Source: CADEFX01 sp050260355 (GTDB taxonomy: Bacteria > Pseudomonadota > Alphaproteobacteria > Rhizobiales > Hyphomicrobiaceae). From it: DNA of 47,729 nucleotides. The position numbers and the translations under genes are program-made. The stretch covers positions 1-47,729 of the forward strand of contig JBLNBZ010000053.1 in NCBI GenBank assembly GCA_050260355.1, given 5' to 3'. Below, piece after piece: positions 33,234-41,758 of the stretch. Under the pieces are notes generated by a model. That model saw only the letters and a program-made list of their open reading frames with translations. It did not search any database and was not told the DNA's origin. Position 1 is the first letter of the stretch. Each line of letters starts with the position of its first letter.

Positions 33234-34370
33234 ATGGGGCGGCCTTGGTCCGTCTGCCTGCGCGCGGTCGCGCGGCGCTTGGGAGACGCAATGTTTTCGC
33301 AGTGGCCGGTGGACAGAAACCGCGGCTTCCTGGCAGCCGCCACGCTGGCGCACCTGTGCATTAGCGCACTCGGCGGTGCGACCCTCATAAGGCAGGCGGG
33401 TCTGGAGGGCGGCCCCGGGGCGGCGCAAGTGGCGCTGTTCCTGGTTACGGGCGGCGTCACGGCCTGGTTGCTGCTGCATATGAGCAAGGCCGCTGCAGCG
33501 AGCGAGGACGTCGGCGCCGGCAACGCGGGCCGGCTCGCGCGCCAAGGTGTGCCGGAGCATGGCGCTCACCGCGCCCCCATGACGGCATTCAAGGTCTCAG
33601 ACATATGCCTGCAGGCGCAATCCGCCTCCAGATTGGAGGGTGAGCGGCACCCGCAGCACGCCTTTTCCGGCCTGATGTCGCATGTGAGCCATGAGCTCAG
33701 GACACCGCTCAACGCCATCATCGGCTTCGCGGACATGATGCAGCGCGAATTGCTCGGCCCACTCGGCTCGCCACGCTATCACGAGTACGTCCGCCATATC
33801 CGCGAAAGCGGCCTCGCCGTGCTGAAGGCAGCGGAGGACACGATGGCCTTCACGACGCTGCTCGCCGACCGCGAGCGCGCGCGGACGCAGCCGCTCGATA
33901 TCGAGGCGCTGCTGGATGAGGCCTGCGAGCAGGTTGCCGGGACCGCCGAGGCGCATGGCGTGGATATCATTCGCGGTGCGCCGTGTGCCGCCCTTGTCTA
34001 TGCAGAGCCGCGCGCACTCGCACAGGCGCTGCGCCATCTGATCATGGCAGGGGTTCAGCGCACACCCGCGGGACGCCCGCTTTTCGTGGACGCGCGGATC
34101 GTCGGCAGAAACGTCAGGCTCAGCATCGGGTCGGGTGTTCCTGCTGGCCACGGGTCGCCCGGCGCTCCGACCGGGGATGGCGCGGCCCAGCTTTCTCTTG
34201 CCATCGCCAGAGCGCTTCTGGAGATGCAGGGTATCCCGCTTGCCGAACGGGGCTCGAGCAATGGACCGCGTCGCCTGACGGTTGCGCTGCCGCTGGCGCT
34301 GCCCGGCACGCATCAAGGCTCGCTCCGCATGGGCAAAGGCGCCCGCGCGCCCTCGGTCGGCGCCTGCTAG
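33234..34370 (+). CDS. Histidine kinase-like membrane protein with weak ATPase domain
   Basis: About 378 residues. Two membrane segments (about 32-52 and 65-83), a linker, then a HisKA dimerisation domain: FSGLMSHVSHELRTPLNAIIGFADMM with phospho-acceptor His153, followed by LGSPRYHEYVRHIRESG, like PleC/DivJ-type kinases. The following ATP-binding half is poor: the N-box is replaced by ALRHLIMAGVQRTP without the expected Asn, and clear G-box glycines are missing. It may bind a partner rather than phosphorylate. The start is ATG 33234 (GAGGGA upstream); ATG 33291 (GGGAG upstream) is about equally good. It follows pepN by about 145 bp. No response regulator is adjacent. Confidence 0.75.
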   Translation: MGRPWSVCLRAVARRLGDAMFSQWPVDRNRGFLAAATLAHLCISALGGATLIRQAGLEGGPGAAQVALFLVTGGVTAWLLLHMSKAAAASEDVGAGNAGRLARQGVPEHGAHRAPMTAFKVSDICLQAQSASRLEGERHPQHAFSGLMSHVSHELRTPLNAIIGFADMMQRELLGPLGSPRYHEYVRHIRESGLAVLKAAEDTMAFTTLLADRERARTQPLDIEALLDEACEQVAGTAEAHGVDIIRGAPCAALVYAEPRALAQALRHLIMAGVQRTPAGRPLFVDARIVGRNVRLSIGSGVPAGHGSPGAPTGDGAAQLSLAIARALLEMQGIPLAERGSSNGPRRLTVALPLALPGTHQGSLRMGKGARAPSVGAC

Positions 34371-34396
34371 ACTCATCAAATGAATTTTCGGATCGT

Positions 34397-34948
34397 TCAG
34401 CGCGGCTGAGCGGGCGCTGCCGTCGCCTTCGCCGGTTCGTCCGGGTGCCCGTGACGGAGGAGACGCATCCGCTCCGCCCGCCGCACCGGCTCCCAGCGCG
34501 CAAAGGCGGCACGTTCCTCAGGCGTAAGCAGGGCGGCCACCGCGATGAACAGCTTGTGGGCCTCTCCGCGGGCCTTGATCTCGGCCGCAAGCACGCGCGC
34601 CTGAGCGGCGGAAAACTTCTCCTTGTCAAACGGCTCCGTCGTCAGGATGGCGCGCGCATCGGCACGTGCAGCGCGCACTTCCTTGCGCAGCGGCCGCAAC
34701 GCGCGCCGCTCATCGCGGGTCGCCTGCCAGATGGCATAGCGGCGCTGCGCACTGAGCGTGCTGGTGAAGCCGATCAGGTGCGCGTTGACTCCGTGCCCAT
34801 CCCGAGGCCCGTTCCGGAATGCCCACAGCGAGCCGCCAATGGTTCCCACGACCAGCAAATTGACGGCCAGCGAAGCGACGAGGGCGATCTTCAGCCAGCG
34901 CGAGGACCTGACCGGGGTCGGATCGGCGCCAGACGCAGCAGCCATCAT
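34397..34948 (-). CDS. CnrX/CpxP-like periplasmic sensor protein
   Basis: A 183-residue protein with one N-terminal membrane helix (about 19-44, WLKIALVASLAVNLLVVGTI) and an Arg/Ala-rich helical periplasmic part that fits the heavy-metal resistance/CpxP-like family (Metal_resist): helices around FTSTLSAQRRYAIWQATRDE, KFSAAQARVLAAEIKARGE and LLTPEERAAFARWEPVRR. Such proteins sit in the periplasm and sense metal or envelope stress for an ECF sigma system. Its start overlaps the stop of the anti-sigma gene by 4 bp (ATGA), so the two are co-translated. No obvious metal ligands (few His, no Cys in the periplasmic part) argue against a strict metal sensor. Confidence 0.72.
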   Translation of the reverse strand: MMAAASGADPTPVRSSRWLKIALVASLAVNLLVVGTIGGSLWAFRNGPRDGHGVNAHLIGFTSTLSAQRRYAIWQATRDERRALRPLRKEVRAARADARAILTTEPFDKEKFSAAQARVLAAEIKARGEAHKLFIAVAALLTPEERAAFARWEPVRRAERMRLLRHGHPDEPAKATAAPAQPR

Positions 34949-35496
34949 AGGAAGTCCTCGTCGAGGGCTGCGGAAAGGCCGTCATTGCTGATCGAGACCA
35001 CCGCCTGCTCGGTCTCATCGAGCGATACGGCCTCGACAAAATTGTTCACCGGGCTGGGTGCCAGGTCGAACGCACCGACAAACACGCCAACGATCAGCGA
35101 AGCGGCGAGCAACGCGGCTGCGCGCCAAACAGGGAGGCGGGCGGCGCGGCTGACGCGTACCGGATGGCTCCGCGAAGCCCGAGGCCACGGAATGACGACA
35201 CCCGAGCGCACGTTCGCGCTTGCAGCGCTTTCCGCCGGCAAGGCATGCGCGCCCTCGGCAATGGCGACGATGCGGCTGGCCAGCGCGAAACGCCGCTCGG
35301 TTGACGGCAGCGGGGCGCGTGCCAGAAGCGTATCGAGCGCCCTCGCCTCGGCCAGCAGGCGATCGGCCCACGGCTCCGCCGCCATGATCTCATCCATACG
35401 CGCACGCTCCCGCTCCGGCCACCGGGCGGTATCGGCACCGTACGTGTCGAGCAGAGTTCCGAGATCGATCCCGGATTTGGAGCCATTGCTCGTCAT
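34945..35496 (-). CDS. Probable membrane anti-sigma factor
   Basis: A 183-residue protein in the anti-sigma position. The N-terminal cytoplasmic part (1-115; LGTLLDTYGADTARWPERER, acidic and helical) should hold the sigma factor; one membrane helix follows (about 124-143, VWRAAALLAASLIVGVFVGAF) and a short C-terminal part outside. It is 34 bp downstream of the sigma gene and overlaps the next gene. It lacks the zinc-binding HXXXCXXC of ZAS-type factors. Assignment rests on context and topology. Confidence 0.65.
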   Translation of the reverse strand: MTSNGSKSGIDLGTLLDTYGADTARWPERERARMDEIMAAEPWADRLLAEARALDTLLARAPLPSTERRFALASRIVAIAEGAHALPAESAASANVRSGVVIPWPRASRSHPVRVSRAARLPVWRAAALLAASLIVGVFVGAFDLAPSPVNNFVEAVSLDETEQAVVSISNDGLSAALDEDFL

Positions 35497-35530
35497 TTGC
35501 GGTTCAAGACGTAAGCCTTGCCTCTCAAGT

Positions 35531-36145
35531 TCAATCCGGCAGCAATTGCTGCCATTCGTCCTTCAACTGTGCCTTCAACGCTCGCCGGGCCCTTGCCAGC
35601 AGCGACTCGACCGCCTCGTCGGAGACGCCGAGGACCTGCCCTACCTCGATCTGGCTCAAGCCTTCAAAGTGGAACAGCGACAGGGCCAGCCGCTGCCGAT
35701 CCGGAAGGCTCTTGAGCGCCGCGTCGACGCGCACCGACAACGCCTGCTCGTTCAAGTGCTGCATCTGCGCGGCGGGGACAATCTGCTCCGGCACCTGATC
35801 CACGACGCTGGTATTGCGCCCCGAGCGCAACCGATCGATACAAAGATTCGAGACGACCCGCGTCAGCCACGGCCGCAGGCCGCCAGGTCCAAGCTCCAGC
35901 CCTTTGGCATTGCGCCACAGCCGCAAGAGAGCCTCCTGGGCTACGTCCTCCGCCTCGGCGTCGTCGCGCAGCATGCGGCGTCCGACGGCGAGCAGGTGCG
36001 GCAGATGCCGATCCACGAGCCGCCGGAACGTGGCCCCGTCTCCCGCGGCAAGGTGGGCCAGCAGCAGAGCATCCTCGCTTGCTGATTGGCTGGTGGGCGC
36101 CCCACCCGGCCCAGGCTCGGCGCTGCGTGCCAATGCCATCCTCAT
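35531..36145 (-). CDS. ECF-type RNA polymerase sigma factor
   Basis: A 204-residue group IV sigma factor. Region 2: HLPHLLAVGRRMLRDDAEAEDVAQEALLRLW, including the -10 recognition helix; region 4: LPDRQRLALSLFHFEGLSQIEVGQVLGVSDEAVESLLARARRALKAQL, the -35 binding helix-turn-helix. The long linker between (about 35 residues) and the lack of a SnoaL extension fit a short ECF factor. A second ATG lies two codons in. It is first in a minus-strand trio with the anti-sigma and CpxP-like genes, and follows an EF-hand gene by 151 bp. It is probably released from its membrane partner by an envelope signal. Confidence 0.9.
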   Translation of the reverse strand: MRMALARSAEPGPGGAPTSQSASEDALLLAHLAAGDGATFRRLVDRHLPHLLAVGRRMLRDDAEAEDVAQEALLRLWRNAKGLELGPGGLRPWLTRVVSNLCIDRLRSGRNTSVVDQVPEQIVPAAQMQHLNEQALSVRVDAALKSLPDRQRLALSLFHFEGLSQIEVGQVLGVSDEAVESLLARARRALKAQLKDEWQQLLPD

Positions 36146-36296
36146 GGGCGACGGCCATTTGCGGCCCCTCGTGTGGCCAGCCCGCGCCCCGGCGAGGGAT
36201 GCGGGCCGGCGTTGCTGATTTTAGCCTCGCCGCGGCAATCCACCACCGCAAATCGCAAACTGGACTGGTGGCGCCGCAGGACATGAACGGACGTCC

Positions 36297-37250
36297 TCAG
36301 TTGCGCTTGCCGTCACCCGGCTGATCGCCGGCGCCATGCTCCCCACGCTCCGGGCCCGCATCACGATTCTGCCCACCGTGGTGGCCCCAATGCCGGCCCA
36401 TGCCGCGCATGCCGCCCATGCCGCGCATGGGACGCTCATCTCTCGAGATCGTTCCGTCCTTGTTGAGGTCCAGGCGGGCGAAGCGTTCCCCAGCCTTGGC
36501 GTAGAACTGCTCCCTGGTGACCTTGCCATCGGCGTCGGCGCCAAAGCGATGGATGAAACGCTTCACCCGGTAATCCACCATCTCCTTGCGCATGGCGTCG
36601 CGGTCGGCGCTGTCAATCACGCCATCCTTGTTGTGGTCGAACATGGCAAAGCGCTTCTCGGCGGCCGCCAGCGCCTCATCGAGCGTGATGACGCCATCCT
36701 TGTTGGCGTCGGCTTCGCGCAAGAGCGCGAACAGACGCGCGCGGCGCCCGTGCATGATGCCGCCGGTGCTCGTGAGGACACCGCGTCCGCGCAGCATCGG
36801 CGGCAGGTCGTCATCCGTAATCTTGCCGTCGTTGTTGAGGTCGAGCTCAGTGAAGTGCTGGCGAATCTGCGCCATGAACTGGTCCTTGCTCACCTTGCCG
36901 TCCCGATCGGCGCCGAAGCGGCGCATAAACCGGGCGAACACGCGATCGCCCATCCTTGCGTGGCGCTCGTTCATGCGTTGGGTGATGGCCGCCTCGATCT
37001 CGCCGGCGTCGATGACGCCGTCGCCATTGCGGTCCAGGCGCGCGAAGCGCGCACGGGTGCGGGCGTCGAACTCCTCCTTGGTCTGGGGCATATGACGATC
37101 GTGCCAGCGACCGCCGAAATGGCTTTCGCCCCAACCGCCGTGATGCATGGCGCCGCTCATGCCGCGATCGCCGGGGGCCGAGATGGCCGCCACGGCACCG
37201 GCCGCCAGCAGCGTTCCGGCAACAATGAGAACTGTTCTGGTATTGGGCAT
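36297..37250 (-). CDS. Exported EF-hand protein with seven Ca-loop motifs
   Basis: A 317-residue protein with a signal peptide or N-terminal anchor (TVLIVAGTLLAAGAVAAISA) and a His/Gly/Met-rich linker. Seven EF-hand-like 12-residue loops follow: DRNGDGVIDAGE (73-84), GADRDGKVSKDQ (113-124), DLNNDGKITDDD (137-148), DANKDGVITLDE (181-192), DHNKDGVIDSAD (205-216), GADADGKVTREQ (237-248) and DLNKDGTISRDE (261-272). Loops 2 and 6 lack Asp at position 1 and Glu at 12 and are probably weak. Loops 1-3 and 5-7 look like a duplicated three-loop unit. The tail is rich in Gly, His and Met (RGMGGMRGMGRHWGHHGG), suitable for binding soft metals. The start, ATG 37250, has AGGAG. It lies upstream of the ECF sigma operon, so it may be a regulated or sensing partner. 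Confidence 0.85.
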   Translation of the reverse strand: MPNTRTVLIVAGTLLAAGAVAAISAPGDRGMSGAMHHGGWGESHFGGRWHDRHMPQTKEEFDARTRARFARLDRNGDGVIDAGEIEAAITQRMNERHARMGDRVFARFMRRFGADRDGKVSKDQFMAQIRQHFTELDLNNDGKITDDDLPPMLRGRGVLTSTGGIMHGRRARLFALLREADANKDGVITLDEALAAAEKRFAMFDHNKDGVIDSADRDAMRKEMVDYRVKRFIHRFGADADGKVTREQFYAKAGERFARLDLNKDGTISRDERPMRGMGGMRGMGRHWGHHGGQNRDAGPERGEHGAGDQPGDGKRN

Positions 37251-37352
37251 CGGGGGCTCCTGGAGGGCCGGGCCAGCCGCCGACGGCATGTGGCCCATTT
37301 CATGCCTAGGAACGCGCCCCGCGCATCCAATCCGTCGCCCCGGTGCCCGGCC

Positions 37353-40301
37353 TCAGGCGACTATGGTGTCGAAAAGCTCGGCGACTGCCGCCAGGGTGCT
37401 ACGCAGATCCGCCTCGAGGCGGAGGAAGTCAGGGGCTTCACCCGCGCGGGCCAGAAGCGCCTTCAACCCATCGGGGGCGTGCTCGGCGGCGAAGGGAACG
37501 TCCATGCACAGCCGCAAAACCTGGGTCAGGTTGTTGAGCAGGCGGGCAGCCGGGATCAGCACATCGGCATGACCGGGCTCGAGGAGGCCAGCGGCGGCCA
37601 GCTTGCGGAGGCACTGAACCGTGTTCTGATCCAGCACCTCGGGGTGGGCGGCAGCGTGCACGAGTTGCAGATGCTGCGCCATGAACTCGATATCGACCAG
37701 GCCGCCGCGCACCTGCTTCAGGTCCCAGATATCGGTGGTGCCCTTCTCCTGCTCGATGCGACGGCGCATGTCGCGCACGTCCGCGGCGATCTTGGCCCGA
37801 TCGCGCGGGCGCAGGAGCACGTCGCGCACGGCCTGCTCGACGCGAGCGCGCAGGGCGGGCGCACCGCTGATCACACGCGCCCGCGTCAAGGCCATCTGCT
37901 CCCAGGTCCAGGCGCTTTCGCGCTGATAGTCGAGAAAGCTCGAGAACTGGGTTGCAAGCGGTCCCTTCTGGCCCGAGGGCCGCAGCCTCAGGTCCACGTC
38001 ATACAGGCGGCCCTCGGCCGTCTGCGAGGAGAGCGCGCTGACGAGACGCTGCGTCAGCCGTATGTAGTACTGGGTCGGCGGCAGCGGCCGTGCACCATCC
38101 GACTGGGCCGCAGCGGCATCGAAGTCGTACATGAGGATCAAGTCGAGGTCGGACGCAGCCGTCATCTCGCGGCCACCGAGCTTGCCCATGGCCACGACGA
38201 CGGCCGCACCGCCGGCAACGCGTCCATGGGTGCGCGCAACCTCGTCCTCGACCCGCTTGTGCAGAGCGCCGATGAGCGACTGAGCGAGCTGCGCATAGGC
38301 ACCGCCCGCCTGATCGGCGCGGATGGTGCCGGACAGCACACGTACGCCGATGAGGAAAGCCTGCTCATTACCGACGATGCGCGCGCGATCGAGGGCTTCC
38401 TCGAAGTCGCGGGCCTGCGCCACCTCGCCATGGATCATGGCCTCGAGGGCCTCGCCGCTCGGCAGGGTGCCGAAGAAGCCAGGATCGAGGACGGCGTCGA
38501 GCACGCGGCGGCGGCGGCTGAGAATACGTGCCAGCCGCGGCGCCGACCCCATGATGTCGGCGATCAATCGCAGAAGACCGGGGTTGGCGCGCAGAAGGGA
38601 AAAGAGCTGGATGCCCGAAGGCAGCTCGGTGAGGAAGCGGTCGAAGCTGATGAAGGCGAGATCGGGATTGGTCGTATCCGCGAGCGCATCGATGAGCAGC
38701 GGCTGCACCTCGGTGAGGAGCTCGCGCGAGCGCGCGCTGCGCACCGCCGGATAGCGCCCGTGATGCCAGCCGCGTATGGAGGCGATGACCTGCGACGGAT
38801 CGGAGAAGCCCATCTTCGCAAGGGTCGCGAGCGTGCCGGGATCGTCGGCCTCGCCGGCAAACACCATATTGGCGCCGGCCCGCGTCAGCTCGGGTGTGGT
38901 CTCGAACAGTGCGGCGTAGTGACTCTGCACGCGCGTGAGCTGGCCGACGAGAGCCTCGGAAAACTCTGTGGTGCTGGGATAGCCTGAGAAGCGGGCAACG
39001 CGCTCCAGATCGTCGGCAGCTTCGGGCAACGCCTGCGTCTGCTCGTCGGCGATCATCTGAAGGCGGTGCTCGATGCCGCGCAGGAATGTGTAGGCCTCGG
39101 CAAGCTCGCGCTCCACATGCGGCTTGATCCAACCACGCCGGGCGAGCTCGCTCAGCGCCTCGAGCGTTTGCGGCACGCGCAGGTCCGGCTGGCGACCGCC
39201 CGCGATGAGCTGTTGCGTCTGGGCGAAAAACTCGATTTCGCGAATGCCGCCGCGGCCGACCTTGATGTCGTGGCCGGCCACCGCGATGTGGCCGAAACCC
39301 TTGAAGGCATGGATCTGCCGTTTCATGGCGTGGATGTCGGCGATGGCGGCAAAGTCGAGGTACTTGCGCCAAATGAACGGCGCCAGCTCCTCCAGGAAGC
39401 GCGCGCCGGCGGCGAGATCGCCGGCCACGGGCCGCGCCTTGATGAGCGCGGCGCGCTCCCAGTTCTGGCCGAAGCTCTCGTAGTAGTTGAGCGCGGCATC
39501 CGTCGACATGGCGACGTGCGTTGCGCCAGGATCGGGACGCAGGCGCAGGTCCGTGCGGAACACGTAGCCATCGCCTGTGCGCTCCTGCAGCAGGCGCACC
39601 AGGTCGCGCGTCATGCGCACGAAGAAGGCCAGAGGCTCGAGCCCGGGCCGAAGATGCACGAGCTGCGGATCGAAGAAAACGATGAGATCGATGTCGCTCG
39701 AGTAGTTGAGTTCGCCGGCACCGTATTTGCCCATGCCGAGCACGATGTAGCCGGAACCAGCCTCCGCCGGACCGGGGCCGTGCGTGAGCCAGTCGCCTCT
39801 TCCGGCAGCCTGGGCAAAGAGAAAGCGCACGGCGGCGGTGACGGCAGCATCGGCCGCTGCGGTGAGCGCAGCGGTCACCTGCATGACGGGGAAGACGCCG
39901 CCCAGATCGCAAAGCGCGACGAGCAGCGCGACGTCGGCCTTAAAGCGCCTCAGCTCGCGCATGGCGTCGGGCATGGCTTGCGCTTCGGCCACGGCCCGCT
40001 CGAGGCGGCGGGCGAGGTCGGCGAGATGCACTTCAGGCAAGCAGTCGAGCAGGCGCAGCAGGCGCTCAGGATCGCGCTGGATCAGCCCGGAGAGGTAGGG
40101 CGAGCAGCCGAAGATGCCGGCGATGAGATCGCGCGTGCGCGGCTCTTGCAGCGCTGCGGCCAGCGGCCCGAGGCCGGTTTCAGCGCGCGCGCGATCGAGA
40201 AGGTCGCCGATCTCGACATCGGCGCGGCGCTGATCGTAGATGAGCGGCGCTGCGCGCAATCGCGCCCGCAACGGCAGCGTCTGCGGCGATGCGGCCGTCA
40301 T
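37353..40301 (-). CDS. glnE: Bifunctional glutamine-synthetase adenylyltransferase/deadenylase
   Basis: A 982-residue enzyme that adds AMP to, or removes it from, glutamine synthetase in response to PII, controlling nitrogen assimilation. Two nucleotidyltransferase domains: the N-terminal one has VLGMGKYGAGELNYSSDIDL, with the GS-X-DIDL metal site; the C-terminal one has VAMGKLGGREMTAASDLDLI. Regulatory helical linker in between, GlnD-PII type domain ends intact. It overlaps the end of the histidine kinase gene by 4 bp (ATGA), as in related genomes. Confidence 0.95.
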   Translation of the reverse strand: MTAASPQTLPLRARLRAAPLIYDQRRADVEIGDLLDRARAETGLGPLAAALQEPRTRDLIAGIFGCSPYLSGLIQRDPERLLRLLDCLPEVHLADLARRLERAVAEAQAMPDAMRELRRFKADVALLVALCDLGGVFPVMQVTAALTAAADAAVTAAVRFLFAQAAGRGDWLTHGPGPAEAGSGYIVLGMGKYGAGELNYSSDIDLIVFFDPQLVHLRPGLEPLAFFVRMTRDLVRLLQERTGDGYVFRTDLRLRPDPGATHVAMSTDAALNYYESFGQNWERAALIKARPVAGDLAAGARFLEELAPFIWRKYLDFAAIADIHAMKRQIHAFKGFGHIAVAGHDIKVGRGGIREIEFFAQTQQLIAGGRQPDLRVPQTLEALSELARRGWIKPHVERELAEAYTFLRGIEHRLQMIADEQTQALPEAADDLERVARFSGYPSTTEFSEALVGQLTRVQSHYAALFETTPELTRAGANMVFAGEADDPGTLATLAKMGFSDPSQVIASIRGWHHGRYPAVRSARSRELLTEVQPLLIDALADTTNPDLAFISFDRFLTELPSGIQLFSLLRANPGLLRLIADIMGSAPRLARILSRRRRVLDAVLDPGFFGTLPSGEALEAMIHGEVAQARDFEEALDRARIVGNEQAFLIGVRVLSGTIRADQAGGAYAQLAQSLIGALHKRVEDEVARTHGRVAGGAAVVVAMGKLGGREMTAASDLDLILMYDFDAAAAQSDGARPLPPTQYYIRLTQRLVSALSSQTAEGRLYDVDLRLRPSGQKGPLATQFSSFLDYQRESAWTWEQMALTRARVISGAPALRARVEQAVRDVLLRPRDRAKIAADVRDMRRRIEQEKGTTDIWDLKQVRGGLVDIEFMAQHLQLVHAAAHPEVLDQNTVQCLRKLAAAGLLEPGHADVLIPAARLLNNLTQVLRLCMDVPFAAEHAPDGLKALLARAGEAPDFLRLEADLRSTLAAVAELFDTIVA

Positions 40302-41758
40302 GCCTCCACCTTGTTGCTGATGGCGGGACCCTCGAGGGCGGAGCTGCGTTCGGAGCGCCGCGAGGCGTCAAGCGGAACGCTCAGGATGGCGCGCAGGCCG
40401 GGTGCGTTGTCCTCCAGGCGAACCGAGCCGCCATGCATCTGGGCCACGGCGGTGACGAGACTGAGACCGAGCCCGGTTCCGGGGCGAGAGCGGCTTGCCT
40501 CCAGGCGCACGAATCGCTGGAGCGCCCGCGCGCGGTCGGCTGGGGCAATGCCCGGGCCACAATCCGCGACCGCCACCTCGCCATTGCGTGCGTCGGCAGT
40601 CACCGTGACGCGGATCGACGGGGCGGAGGCCGCGTCAGCGCTGACGGCGCCGGCCGAATACTTGATGGCGTTGTCGATGAGATTGGCGACCGCCTGCCCG
40701 ATGAGCTGGCGATTGGCACGGATCGGCACGCGGGCCGAAGCCGAGCACTCCAGCTTGAAGCCCGCCTCCTCGGCGGCGGGCTCATAGAGCTCGACGAGCT
40801 CGGTCACGACCTCGGCAAGATCGATCGGCTCGAGGGTATCCTCCAGCGCGCCTGCTTCCAGCTTGGTGATGAGCAGGAGCGCGTTGAAGGTCTTGATGAG
40901 CTCGTCGGCCTCCTCGATCGTCCGCTCCAGGCCTTCGCGCCAGGCCTCACTGCTCGAGCCCTCGCGCAACGCCGCCTCGGCGCGGTTGCGCAAGCGATTG
41001 AGCGGCGTCTTCAGGTCGTGCGCGATGTTGTCGGAAACCTCGCGCAAGCCCAGCATCAACCGCTCCATGCGCTCCAGCATGGCGTTGAGGCTATCGGCCA
41101 GGCGGTCGAGCTCGTCGCCTGTCCCGCGCCGCGGAATGCGACCCGAGAGGTCTCCAGCCATGATGACGCGGCTCGCGTGCGTCATGTCGTCGATCCTGCG
41201 CAGGATGTGGCGGCCGACCAGCAGGCCCCCGCCGAGGCCGAGCAATGAAACCGTGATCAAGCCGCCGAGCAGAAGGCGGCGCAGATGGTCGATGTATTGT
41301 CGCTGCTCCTCGATGTCACGGCCAACGATCAGGACGCTACCGTCGGGAAGGGTCTTTTGCGCCGCGGCCGCGAGCCGCTCGCGCGGCCCCGCCGCCGTCT
41401 GCCGCACGTAATGGAAGACATAGCCGTCGCCCGCGTTCTCATGCTCCGGAGCGACGTAGGCGATATTGCCGCCGATGCGCACGCCCCCCTTCCCGCTGAG
41501 CAGCAGGTAGAGGCTGTCGGGATCGGCCTGCCGGCGGTCCTCGATGGCAGCCAACAGGCCGGCACGGGAAGAGCGATCGAACTCGTCGGTCAGAGCTACG
41601 AGGTCGGCCGAGATGGCGCGGGCGACCTGTCGGGTGAGCACCGCGTTGGTCGCGGAGAACGTCCAACCGATGAGCAGGGCGAGCGCCACCAGCACAACGG
41701 CTACGGCCAGCAGCGCAAGCCGCAGCGGCGTCGCAACGAGGAGCCTAGTCTGCACCAT
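40298..41758 (-). CDS. Two-component sensor histidine kinase
   Basis: A 486-residue kinase. Membrane helices at about 12-34 and 162-184 flank a periplasmic sensing domain (about 35-160, no recognised fold). HAMP linker RRIDDMTHASRVIMAGDLSGRI follows, then HisKA with DNIAHDLKTPLNRLRNR (His247) and an ATPase domain with Asn (LIDNAIKYS), ADCGPGIAP and GTGLGLSL. All catalytic boxes are intact. The gene follows its response regulator with 14-bp overlap and is itself overlapped by glnE. The signal is unknown; the cluster with degP suggests an envelope or pH signal. Confidence 0.92.
   Translation of the reverse strand: MVQTRLLVATPLRLALLAVAVVLVALALLIGWTFSATNAVLTRQVARAISADLVALTDEFDRSSRAGLLAAIEDRRQADPDSLYLLLSGKGGVRIGGNIAYVAPEHENAGDGYVFHYVRQTAAGPRERLAAAAQKTLPDGSVLIVGRDIEEQRQYIDHLRRLLLGGLITVSLLGLGGGLLVGRHILRRIDDMTHASRVIMAGDLSGRIPRRGTGDELDRLADSLNAMLERMERLMLGLREVSDNIAHDLKTPLNRLRNRAEAALREGSSSEAWREGLERTIEEADELIKTFNALLLITKLEAGALEDTLEPIDLAEVVTELVELYEPAAEEAGFKLECSASARVPIRANRQLIGQAVANLIDNAIKYSAGAVSADAASAPSIRVTVTADARNGEVAVADCGPGIAPADRARALQRFVRLEASRSRPGTGLGLSLVTAVAQMHGGSVRLEDNAPGLRAILSVPLDASRRSERSSALEGPAISNKVEA

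Noticed and set aside
36336..38987. 883-codon plus-strand frame across the EF-hand gene and glnE
   Set aside because: Antisense to two clear genes; no recognisable domain; GC-driven open frame.
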